34,601 nucleotides of DNA from Geodermatophilaceae bacterium (GTDB lineage: Bacteria; Actinomycetota; Actinomycetes; Mycobacteriales; Geodermatophilaceae), in assembly GCA_013695685.1 (NCBI GenBank), contig JACCZY010000201.1, positions 1 to 34,601 on the forward strand, written 5' to 3'. Positions 24,661 to 34,601 of the stretch are shown here, in pieces. The translations under genes were made by a program, and so were the position numbers. How positions within the stretch are numbered: the stretch's first letter is position 1; each line of letters starts with the position of its first letter. Below the pieces are notes generated by a model. It ran no database searches. It was not told the origin of the DNA and saw only the letters and a list, made by a program, of their open reading frames with translations.

Positions 24661-25134
24661 GTGCATGAACTTCGGGTAGTCGGCGTCCGAGTGGAACTGC
24701 CGGCCAATCAGCCCATCGTGTTGCTCAAGGAGACCGAGGGCGAGCGGTACCTGCCGATCTGGATCGGTGCCGTCGAGGCCGCCGCGATCGCCTTCGAGCA
24801 ACAGGGCGTCCACCCGACCCGGCCGATGACGCACGACCTGCTCCGGGACGTGATAGCGGCCCTCGGAGGCACCCTGGAGGCCGTCCACATCACCGAGCTC
24901 AAGGACGGCTTGTACCTCGCCGACATGGTATTCGCCGGCTCGACCACGGTGAGCGCCCGGCCGTCGGATGCCATCGCGGTGGCACTGCGGGTGGGTACGC
25001 CGATCTACGTCGAGGACAGTGTGCTCGACGAGGTCGGGATCACGATCCCCGACGAGGACGAGAACGAGGTGGAGAAGTTCCGGGAGTTCCTGGATCAGAT
25101 CTCGCCGGAGGACTTTGCCAGCGGCCAGCAGTAA
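24661..25134 (+). CDS. Bifunctional nuclease family protein (DUF151)
   Basis: VHELRVVGVRVELPANQPIVLLKETEGERYLPIWIGAVEAAAIAFEQQGVHPTRPMTHDLLRDVIAALGGTLEAVHITELKDGLYLADMVF; DUF151 motif. Confidence 0.93.
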   Translation: MHELRVVGVRVELPANQPIVLLKETEGERYLPIWIGAVEAAAIAFEQQGVHPTRPMTHDLLRDVIAALGGTLEAVHITELKDGLYLADMVFAGSTTVSARPSDAIAVALRVGTPIYVEDSVLDEVGITIPDEDENEVEKFREFLDQISPEDFASGQQ

Positions 25135-25141
25135 CACCCCG

Positions 25142-25164
25142 AACCTCAACTTGAGGTTGAGGTT
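25142..25164. promoter_or_regulatory. MerR-type operator (inverted repeat)
   Basis: AACCTCAAC-TTGAG-GTTGAGGTT: perfect 9-nt arms. Overlapping second palindrome CCTCAA-C-TTGAGG followed by a directly repeated TTGAGG. Located upstream of the second merR gene. Confidence 0.75.
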
Positions 25165-25293
25165 TGCGACACGCCGGTCCACGCCGTTGACATTGCCGCT
25201 GCCTGATCCCTACCGTCGAATTACCACGGTGTCACTCCGGCGACTCGACCGCTGTGAGCCCTCCGCTGGTTCGAGTTTCCGGAGGGACGAATC

Positions 25294-25872
25294 GTGACCG
25301 ACGACGTGACGGCAGACAGCGCGCCGACCGAGGTGGCGGAGCACACCCAGGAAGCGCTGTTCTCCGCCGCTTCGCCCGACGACGATCGGGTCGGCTACCG
25401 CGGAACCGTCGCCTCCTCGGCCGCAGGGATCACCTACCGTCAACTGGACTATTGGGCGCGGACCAAGCTGGTGGAGCCCAGCATCCGCGGCGCCGCCGGA
25501 TCTGGGAGCCAGCGGCTGTACTCCTTCCGGGACATCCTGGTGCTCAAGGTCGTCAAGCGGCTGCTGAACACCGGGGTCTCGCTGCAGAACATCCGCACCG
25601 CCGTAGAGCACCTGCGCGCACGGGGCAGCCAGGACCTGGCCAGGATCACGCTGCTCTCCGATGGCACGACGGTCTACGAATGCACATCGGCCGAGGAGAT
25701 CGTGGATCTGCTGCAGGGCGGCCAAGGCGTCTTCGGGATCGCGGTGGGCGGGGCGTGGAAGGAACTCACCGGCTCACTCGCGCAGATGCCCGCCGAGCGG
25801 GCGGACGGCCCGGCCGATCTGGGTGCTGCCGACGAACTGGCCGCCCGGCGACGCCGTCGTACGTCGGCCTGA
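25294..25872 (+). CDS. MerR family transcriptional regulator (Rv1830/McdR-like)
   Basis: VTDDVTADSAPTEVAEHTQEALFSAASPDDDRVGYRGTVASSAAGITYRQLDYWARTKLVEPSIRGAAGSGSQRLYSFRDILVLKVVKRLLNTGVSLQNIRTAVEHLR; synteny after DUF151. Confidence 0.9.
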   Translation: MTDDVTADSAPTEVAEHTQEALFSAASPDDDRVGYRGTVASSAAGITYRQLDYWARTKLVEPSIRGAAGSGSQRLYSFRDILVLKVVKRLLNTGVSLQNIRTAVEHLRARGSQDLARITLLSDGTTVYECTSAEEIVDLLQGGQGVFGIAVGGAWKELTGSLAQMPAERADGPADLGAADELAARRRRRTSA

Positions 25873-25890
25873 GGGTCGCCTCTTCCATGA

Positions 25891-26823
25891 TCATGAAACC
25901 TGGAGCCGGGCCCCCCAGGTGGTGCTGACCGACTCGCCAGGTTCGAGGCGCAGCAGGCCCTCCCCGGTCTGAAAGGCGTTCGGCGGACAGGTCATGGGTT
26001 CGGCCCCCAGCCCACGCCGGCGCCGCTCGGGAGCCAGCGTGTCGGCGGTGAAGATCTCGACGATCGGGTATCGCTCGTCGACCCAGAGCTCGGCGGTGCG
26101 CCCGTCACTGCCCGTCAACCGAACCCAGGCGAGGCCCTCATCATCGCGGGCGAGATCGGCGAAGGCTGAGTCGACCTCGAGGTCGGCGATCTGGCGGCCG
26201 GCGCGAAAGTCAAACGGCGTACCCGCCACGGATGCTGTGCCGGTGGGGAGTTGGCGCTCGGCGTCGGTGACGATGCGGGTGGCCGCCGGTAGTTCCAACG
26301 TGCACTCATCGATCAATCCGGTGCCTGGGGACAGGTAGGGATGCTGACCGCAGCCATACGGACATGCGGTGTCGCCGATGTTCGTGGTGCTGGTCCGAAC
26401 GGTCAGGCCCGCGTCGGACAGTGAGTAGTGCACCTGCACGTCCAGCGCGAACGGGTACCCCTTGCGTGGATGCAACCTGGTGATCATGGTGACCCGGTCG
26501 GAGCTGTGGGCCACGGCCCGCCAGGGACGCCACAGCAGGAAGCCGTGGATCGCGTTGTGCTTGGCCGGTTCGGTGAGCGCGACCTGGTAGTCGGTGCCGG
26601 CGAAGGTATAGCGGCCGTCCGCCAATCGGTTCGGCCAGGGTACGAGTGGTGCTCCATGGGCGCCGTCACACATCGCATCCAGTTCATACGGGTGCAGGAC
26701 GGGCCGGTCGCCGACACTGTAGGCGCGGATACCGCCGCCCACTTCGACGATCGTGGCCCGGTGTTCCCCGGCGGCGATCTCGAACTGCTCGCCCGACGGT
26801 GGAATGGTCATGGCGATGTTCAT
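25891..26823 (-). CDS. Aldose 1-epimerase family protein
   Basis: [28 protein letters not shown]...[45 protein letters not shown]...[10 protein letters not shown]...[24 protein letters not shown]. Confidence 0.95.
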   Translation of the reverse strand: MNIAMTIPPSGEQFEIAAGEHRATIVEVGGGIRAYSVGDRPVLHPYELDAMCDGAHGAPLVPWPNRLADGRYTFAGTDYQVALTEPAKHNAIHGFLLWRPWRAVAHSSDRVTMITRLHPRKGYPFALDVQVHYSLSDAGLTVRTSTTNIGDTACPYGCGQHPYLSPGTGLIDECTLELPAATRIVTDAERQLPTGTASVAGTPFDFRAGRQIADLEVDSAFADLARDDEGLAWVRLTGSDGRTAELWVDERYPIVEIFTADTLAPERRRRGLGAEPMTCPPNAFQTGEGLLRLEPGESVSTTWGARLQVS

Positions 26824-26879
26824 ACCCGCGCCGGTCCACGGCGTACACCCATGTCGGTGTAGTCTGACCGGGCTGACGA

Positions 26880-26985
26880 TGCCGCGCGGGAGAGTCCGCC
26901 ACTGCCAGTGGTGCGCGCCGAAGGGGCAACACCCCGGAACCTCTCAGGCCAACGGACCGCGCGGAGCAGGCAACTCTGGACGTGA
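26880..26985 (+). ncRNA. Glycine riboswitch upstream of gcvP
   Basis: Conserved aptamer blocks in order: GCGCGGGAGAGTCC ... GCGCCGAAGGGGCAACACCCCGGAACCTCTCAGGCCAACGGACCGCGC ... GCAACTCTGGA; sits 5' of gcvP. Confidence 0.93.
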
Positions 26986-27058
26986 GCGGACAGAGGGGAC
27001 GGGCGCTCGGACATCCCCGAGCGCCGCAGCCGTCAGCCGTCCCAGGAGGCCACCGCCG

Positions 27059-29941
<2,883 letters not shown>

Positions 29942-29947
29942 TAGCGA

Positions 29948-30006
29948 TCAGCCGCCTGATGGTGGTTCAGGCGGCTGATGGTTCAGGCGGCTGATGGTTC
30001 AGGCGG
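29948..30006. repeat. Hairpin plus short tandem repeat downstream of gcvP
   Basis: ATCAGCCGCCTGA / TCAGGCGGCTGAT perfect 13-nt inverted repeat. The 3' arm unit GGTTCAGGCGGCTGAT occurs twice in tandem, plus a partial third copy GGTTCAGGCGGC. Confidence 0.75.
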
Positions 30007-30196
30007 CGCGGTGGGTGCGCGCGGGGCGCCGGGAGGCGATGACGCTGCGGTCGGGCAGTATCTCGCCGTTGTCGTCGAAGAGGACGACCCCGTTGCACAG
30101 CAGGGACCAGCCCTGCTCAGGATGGCTGGAGACGACGTGGGCGGCGTCGCGGTCAGGACTGTCGGCGGTCGGACAGCCCGGGTGGTGCGAGCACAT
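29999..30196 (-). CDS. DUF5999 family protein
   Basis: MCSHHPGCPTADSPDRDAAHVVSSHPEQGWSLLCNGVVLFDDNGEILPDRSVIASRRPARTHRAA; recognisable small actinobacterial Cys/His-containing family. Confidence 0.82.
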   Translation of the reverse strand: MCSHHPGCPTADSPDRDAAHVVSSHPEQGWSLLCNGVVLFDDNGEILPDRSVIASRRPARTHRAA

Positions 30197-30375
30197 CGTG
30201 ATCTTCTCTCTGGTCTAGCCGGTGCATGCGGTCCACGGAGTGTGGTCCGCGACACAGTGTGACTGATGTGGCGCCTGATCGTCCACGAATTGGCAACGAC
30301 ACTCTGCTGAGAATATCGGCAGGATGTTGTCAATTCCTGACCGCTATGCCTTCGACGGTACGCCGTCGCACCGGA

Positions 30376-30873
30376 TCAGGTCCGGCCCTGCCGCTCCTGC
30401 GCCTGGTGCAGCCGCGGGGCGTAGGGGAGCCAGTCGGCGAGCAGATGCGGCAGGCCGTCCTCGGTGAGCATCGCGATGACCGCGGGATCGTCGTCGACTA
30501 CCAGCGCGATGCGGTGGGTCCGCCGCAGTTGGCGCAGGTGGTCGCGCTTGGCCTGCCGGGCGGGGCGGTGATCCCGGTCGGCGCGCATGAGCAGGGGCCG
30601 GTCGGGCATGCCGTGGCGAAGCAGCCACTTCTCGGTGACCGCCCGGTTGCGCTCGGGCCGGCCGGTGAGCCAGCACAGGGCATGTCCGGCCGGCAGTTCG
30701 GTCACCAGCTCTACACCCTCCGCCAGCGGCGGGTCCTCGGCGGAGGCGGCGAAGAAGTCGTCCCACCGCCGCGGACGCCGGTCGAGCAGATGCAGCCGGT
30801 GACTCACGTCGGCGACGACGCCGTCGATGTCGACGACGATCAGCGGCAGGTCCGGATCGGGCAGCTCGGGCAC
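30376..30873 (-). CDS. HAD-superfamily phosphatase (polynucleotide-kinase 3'-phosphatase-like domain)
   Basis: MPELPDPDLPLIVVDIDGVVADVSHRLHLLDRRPRRWDDFFAASAEDPPLAEGVELVTELPAGHALCWLTGRPERNRAVTEKWLLRHGM; HAD DxDG motif and PseT-like WLTGRPE. Confidence 0.82.
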   Translation of the reverse strand: MPELPDPDLPLIVVDIDGVVADVSHRLHLLDRRPRRWDDFFAASAEDPPLAEGVELVTELPAGHALCWLTGRPERNRAVTEKWLLRHGMPDRPLLMRADRDHRPARQAKRDHLRQLRRTHRIALVVDDDPAVIAMLTEDGLPHLLADWLPYAPRLHQAQERQGRT

Positions 30874-30924
30874 GTCTGGACGCTACCTGCGTAGGGGACC
30901 GAGCCGCTCCGTAGGCTGGCAGCG

Positions 30925-31545
30925 GTGACCTACCGGCTGGGCAAGCTGCTGCTCGGGCTGCTGCTGTTCGCGCTGGGCGTCACGATGACCGTCCAGGCGG
31001 AGCTGGGCCTGGCGCCGTGGGACGTGCTGCACTCGGCGGTCAGCCAGCTGACCGGTCTCGGGTTCGGCACCGCATCGGTGATCACCAGCGTCGGGGTGCT
31101 GCTGCTTGCGATGGCTCTCGGTACCCGGCCCGGCGTAGGCACCGTGCTGAACACGCTGCTGATCGGGGCGGTGATTGAGGCGCTGCTGCGGATCGGCTTC
31201 GCCGGCTCCGCCGACCAGTGGCCGTGGGTCGCCCGGCTGCTGCTGCTCGTGGGCGGCCTGGCGGTGATCGGTGTGGGCAGCGCGTTGTATATCGGCGCGC
31301 ACCTGGGTTCGGGGCCCCGGGACAGCCTGATGATCGCCGTGCACCGGCGGCTTCGAGCACCGATCTTCCTGGCTCGCACGCTGACCGAGGGCACGGCCTT
31401 TGCCCTCGGTTGGCTACTGGGTGGAGCCGTCGGGATCGGAACCGTCGTGTCGGTGCTGCTGATTGGGCCGATGGTCCAACTCGGCTTCCGGCTGCTGCGG
31501 CAGACACCCTTGCGCCCGGAGCAGAAAATTCAGCGGACCGCATGA
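30925..31545 (+). CDS. YczE/YyaS/YitT-family integral membrane protein
   Basis: VTYRLGKLLLGLLLFALGVTMTVQAELGLAPWDVLHSAVSQLTGLGFGTASVITSVGVLLLAMALGTRPGVGTVLNTLLIGAVIE...; multiple TMs and the GLxPWDVLH motif. Confidence 0.92.
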   Translation: MTYRLGKLLLGLLLFALGVTMTVQAELGLAPWDVLHSAVSQLTGLGFGTASVITSVGVLLLAMALGTRPGVGTVLNTLLIGAVIEALLRIGFAGSADQWPWVARLLLLVGGLAVIGVGSALYIGAHLGSGPRDSLMIAVHRRLRAPIFLARTLTEGTAFALGWLLGGAVGIGTVVSVLLIGPMVQLGFRLLRQTPLRPEQKIQRTA

Positions 31546-31559
31546 TCGTCGCGGGCCGG

Positions 31560-31726
31560 CTACACGGTGAGGTGCAACCGGTATCGGCCCACGGCGCGAT
31601 CGACCACATCGCCTCCAGCAGGCGGTCGGGATCGGCCGCGTCGTTCTCCACGTCATACAGCTCGGGATCGTCGGCCGCCTGACTCGGGTGTACGCCGGGC
31701 AACCACGGGTGGGCCGATGCGCGCAT
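31560..31726 (-). pseudogene. Truncated SAM-dependent methyltransferase N-terminal remnant
   Basis: MRASAHPWLPGVHPSQAADDPELYDVENDAADPDRLLEAMWSIAPWAD then loss of similarity. Resembles the N-terminus of class I methyltransferases just before the LDLGCGTG motif; no body before the convergent membrane-protein gene. Confidence 0.5.
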
Positions 31727-31752
31727 GCCTGCTCCTTCAAGGGCGCCGCACG

Positions 31753-31791
31753 CCAGAACGCCCGGACGGGCGAGCCGTCCGGGCGTTCTGG
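31753..31791. terminator. Strong hairpin, likely terminator downstream of the cold-shock gene
   Basis: CCAGAACGCCCGGACGG-GCGAG-CCGTCCGGGCGTTCTGG, 17-nt perfect arms, 5-nt loop, 45 bp past the csp stop codon (minus strand). Confidence 0.8.
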
Positions 31792-31835
31792 TGATGTGTT
31801 ACACGACCCGCAAACGGATCAGTGCGAAAGGCCGA

Positions 31836-32039
31836 TCAGACGGGGTGGACCTTCTCCGCCTGCGGGCCCTTCTGGCCCTGTGTGACCTCGAACTCGACGC
31901 GCTGTCCCTCGTCGAGACTGCGGTAGCCGTCGGCCTCGATGGCCGAGTAGTGAACGAAGACGTCGGCGCCGCCGCCGTCAACAGAGATGAAGCCGAAACC
32001 CTTTTCGGCGTTGAACCACTTCACGGTGCCTTGTGCCAC
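31836..32039 (-). CDS. Cold-shock protein (CspA family)
   Basis: [67 protein letters not shown]; canonical CSD. AAGGAG ribosome-binding site upstream of GTG 32039. Confidence 0.95.
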   Translation of the reverse strand: MAQGTVKWFNAEKGFGFISVDGGGADVFVHYSAIEADGYRSLDEGQRVEFEVTQGQKGPQAEKVHPV

Positions 32040-32261
32040 TTGTCTTGCTCCTTGCATGAACTGTGTTGTCGGAGGCCACGGTCGCGGCCTCCGGGCCGAC
32101 TCGCCGGCCCGTCCCTCGGCCCGGTGTCACCGGGAGAAAGCGGATTCCGCGCTGAAGTTCCGCGCACGCATGACACGATCAGGGAACGACGACCGGGGTG
32201 AACGTTAGCACCTGTGGGCGCTTCAGGCACAGCACCTGTGATCCAGTCGGCGTGTGTCGAG

Positions 32262-33161
32262 CTACCCGATGTGTACCTCTACGACGTCGAACGTCACGAC
32301 CCGCTGGAACCCCGCCGCCGAGCAGGTGAGCCGCGGCACCGGATCGCTCGACCTCGCCCGCACCGTGACGACGACCTCCCCGCGGGGATGGTCGAAGGCG
32401 ACCCGCCAGGTGTCCTTCGCCGGGTGCTGCACGTCCGACGGCGGCAGCGCCGTCAGCCCCATGTCATCGACGGCGCCGCGGGCATGGTGCTGCGCTGCCT
32501 GGACGGCCATCCGCAGCGCGGAGCGGCCGCGGAGCAGGTCCAGCACCACCCGGCCCTCCTCGTGGGCGGCGACCAGCCCGGGCACGTCGGCCGGTGTCAC
32601 CGTGCCGTAGTACAGACCGTGGGGGAGTACGACGACGTTCGCGGCGAACCGGTCGCCGCCGGTATGCGAGCACTCCCACGCCTGCCCGGGGCGCAGAGCG
32701 GCGAGGGCGGCCGCCACCGGGCGGCCGCGGATCGCGCAGCAGGCGTCGTGGCGGGCGTGCGTGCACACCAGGTACGCCGGAGTGCTCGCCCGTCGCCCGG
32801 CCGAGCCGTCCAGCGGGATGTCGACGAGCTGCCGGTCGCTGCCGTACTCACCCCACCAGATCCGTTCCCGGCCGAGCCGGGAATCGACGTACGCCCATTG
32901 CCGGCTCTCGGCCGCCACAGCGCGCCCGGGCTTGCGGATCAGCATGGCCCGTACGCCGGCTTCGCGGCATCGGCGGTCCACGTCGCGCGCGACGTCGGGA
33001 TCGAGCGGTGAGGACAGTACGGCGTCGCGGCCCCACGGGCCGGGCTGCTCGATCAGCAACCACCGAGCCACCGGCGCCGCCGTTCCGTGGCGCTGGTCGC
33101 CGCGGGCCAGGGAGAGCGGAGCACATCGGGTCGTAGCAGTGAGCGGTTGCGGGCCGGTCAT
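32262..33161 (-). CDS. Sucrase/ferredoxin-like family protein
   Basis: CAPLSLARGDQRHGTAAPVARWLLIEQPGPWGRDAVLSSPLDPDV...YLVCTHARHDACCAIRGRPVAAALAALRPGQAWECSHTGGDRFAANVVVLPHGLYYGTV; CxxH...CC...ECSHTGGDRFAAN. Confidence 0.92.
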   Translation of the reverse strand: MTGPQPLTATTRCAPLSLARGDQRHGTAAPVARWLLIEQPGPWGRDAVLSSPLDPDVARDVDRRCREAGVRAMLIRKPGRAVAAESRQWAYVDSRLGRERIWWGEYGSDRQLVDIPLDGSAGRRASTPAYLVCTHARHDACCAIRGRPVAAALAALRPGQAWECSHTGGDRFAANVVVLPHGLYYGTVTPADVPGLVAAHEEGRVVLDLLRGRSALRMAVQAAQHHARGAVDDMGLTALPPSDVQHPAKDTWRVAFDHPRGEVVVTVRARSSDPVPRLTCSAAGFQRVVTFDVVEVHIG

Positions 33162-34441
33162 CCCAGTACGTGGGTCGGCTCGGCGGGTTCACGGTCCCCA
33201 GGCGGCTGTTGCCCAAGGGGCTGGTCGGCGACAACCAAGCCCTCGTGCAGCAGCCGACGGGCCACCAGCAGCTGCTCATCCACGCCGAGGTCGGGCAGCT
33301 CCGAGACCAGCACGGGCGGTCCGGCCAGGGCGCGAGCGACGGCGGGGCCGGTGCCGGCGGGAAAGACAACTGTCCGGTTCGTTACGGCGATCGTCACCCG
33401 GTCCGGCCCGACCTGCACCGTGTGGCGCAGATGGGCGCGCCGACGGATCGAGGTGGCAGCAGTGAGCTGGGCGGCGGCGGCGACCTGGGCGATGGGGGAG
33501 AGGGGCGCCGGCCGGGTCGCGGACCAGAGCTGACGGCGGACCCGGTCGGCGGCTCTCGCGGTGTCGAAGCCGGCGAGAGCTGCACTGAGTCGCTCCACGG
33601 TGGCGCTGATCTCGACGTCCATGCTTGCCGCGTCGCTGGCATCGACCCCGAAGGGCAGTGACCGGCGCAGGGCAGGGTCGTCGGCGGCCTGCTCCAGCAG
33701 CGCCTCGACGAACGCGTATCGGGTCATCGTGTGGACGCCCACTGTCAGATGGCCGGACACCTCGCCCTGGGCGACGGCAGAGTGCAGCCAGCCGCGAGGC
33801 AGGTAGAGGGCGTCGCCGGGCTTGAGCACCGCATCGATCTGCGGCGGCCCCTCGGCGGCGCCGGCGACGTCGGTACGCCGGTCTGTCCACGGCTGGGTTC
33901 GCAGCGGATCGGTCAGCACCGGCGGATGGATCATCCACCGTTTAGTGCCCGCGAGCTGCAGCACGAAGACGTCGTGGACGTCGTAGTGGGCGGAAAAGCC
34001 CTGCGACTGCGCAGGTGTGACGTAGGCGTTGATCTGCACAGGGTGACCGAGGTCGCTGACCAGCGCTGCGGCGAAATCGATCAGCGGCGGCCAGAGCCGG
34101 TGCAATCCCTGCAGGACGAGCGTGGCGCCGTCGGCGAACAACTCCAGCACCCGGTCGTCGCTGACCTGATCCGCGATCTGGGCCCCGGCCCCGCCGGAGC
34201 CGGTGAACCGGGCCGCGGCCACGACCTCGCCGTTCTTGGCGATCCGCAGGAACGGTGTCCGCAGGCCGCGCCGGCTGACCAGTTCGTCCACGTCATCGAG
34301 GGTCAGCAGATCCTCGAATCCGCCCGGCAGCTCGGCCGAGGGGGACAGCAGGGGGCGGCGGGACCAGTAGTCGGCAGCGAACTGCTCGGGCAGCAGGCCG
34401 ATGCACCGACGAAGCGCCGGGTGGGCGGCTGCGCCGCCCAC
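33158..34441 (-). CDS. Cupin/JmjC domain protein (ribosomal-oxygenase-like)
   Basis: LLPEQFAADYWSRRPLLSPSAELPGGFEDLLTLDDVDELVSRRGLRTPFLRIAKNGE...FSAHYDVHDVFVLQLAGTKRWMIHPP...LKPGDALYLPRGWLHSAVAQGEVSGHLTVGVH; Fe(II)-binding HYD...H pattern. ATGA-type overlap with the sucrase/ferredoxin gene. Confidence 0.93.
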   Translation of the reverse strand: MGGAAAHPALRRCIGLLPEQFAADYWSRRPLLSPSAELPGGFEDLLTLDDVDELVSRRGLRTPFLRIAKNGEVVAAARFTGSGGAGAQIADQVSDDRVLELFADGATLVLQGLHRLWPPLIDFAAALVSDLGHPVQINAYVTPAQSQGFSAHYDVHDVFVLQLAGTKRWMIHPPVLTDPLRTQPWTDRRTDVAGAAEGPPQIDAVLKPGDALYLPRGWLHSAVAQGEVSGHLTVGVHTMTRYAFVEALLEQAADDPALRRSLPFGVDASDAASMDVEISATVERLSAALAGFDTARAADRVRRQLWSATRPAPLSPIAQVAAAAQLTAATSIRRRAHLRHTVQVGPDRVTIAVTNRTVVFPAGTGPAVARALAGPPVLVSELPDLGVDEQLLVARRLLHEGLVVADQPLGQQPPGDREPAEPTHVLG

Positions 34442-34467
34442 CCAGCCTGTACCCGTCTGCGGCTGGC

Positions 34468-34601
34468 TCAGGCCGAACCGTCCGCCCCGCCGTCGGCGCC
34501 ACCGTCAGCGCCGCCGTCGCTCACTCCGGGGGTGCCGCCGGCACCGCCGTCGGCCGGTCCCTGGGAGCCACCGTCGGCGCCGCCGTCCTCAACCCCTGGG
34601 G
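34468..34601 (-). CDS. C-terminal end of a Gly/Asp-rich protein (truncated by window edge)
   Basis: Minus-strand frame: PGVEDGGADGGSQGPADGGAGGTPGVSDGGADGGADGGADGSA*; stop at 34468-34470. Low complexity, coding status inferred. Confidence 0.55.
   Translation of the reverse strand, partial: PGVEDGGADGGSQGPADGGAGGTPGVSDGGADGGADGGADGSA

Noticed and set aside
25886-25925. Palindromic CATGATCATG and ACCTGG...CCAGGT considered as another copy of the 5.27-kb element or a terminator
   Set aside because: Similarity is limited to a few bases and overlaps the epimerase stop codon; insufficient support for a separate element.
26753-27058. N-terminal extension of the gcvP ORF (track start 26753)
   Set aside because: The open frame runs through the antisense epimerase start and the glycine riboswitch. 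The ATG at 27059 with an AGGAGG ribosome-binding site matches the GcvP N-terminus.
29948-30006. Tandem repeat considered as a CRISPR fragment
   Set aside because: Units are contiguous with no unique spacers and no cas genes in the window.

Overview
High-GC actinobacterial chromosomal window of about 34.6 kb. I see no rRNA, tRNA, CRISPR or IS transposase. Left to right: (1) a minus-strand, translationally coupled glycan operon: GT4-like glycosyltransferase (truncated by the window edge), GT9 heptosyltransferase-like protein, a GT2 + HAD heptose-bisphosphatase-like fusion, and a NodU/CmcH carbamoyltransferase. (2) A divergent cassette with three paralogous ATP-grasp ligases, an M20 peptidase, an S51/type-1 glutamine-amidotransferase-like protein and two alpha/beta-hydrolase esterases. 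This is the best candidate for an uncharacterised peptide-like metabolite or polymer system. Its intergenic spaces hold several imperfect palindromic elements. (3) Mixed metabolic genes: nitronate monooxygenase, ScyD/ScyE-like protein, threonine dehydratase-like PLP enzyme, GNAT, two F420-type oxidoreductases, enoyl-CoA hydratase and dodecin. (4) A block syntenic with the conserved mycobacterial pgsA2-DUF881-DUF1290-DUF881-gcvH-garA-merR-DUF151-merR-gcvP region. It has a strong MerR-type operator before the second merR and a glycine riboswitch before gcvP. (5) DUF5999, HAD phosphatase, YczE-like membrane protein, cold-shock protein, sucrase/ferredoxin-like and cupin/JmjC-like genes. Two gene remnants were also found: an alpha/beta-hydrolase C-terminus and a methyltransferase N-terminus. 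Start codons were adjusted by hand from homology, operon overlap and ribosome-binding-site context. All functional names are from recalled family motifs, with no database search.
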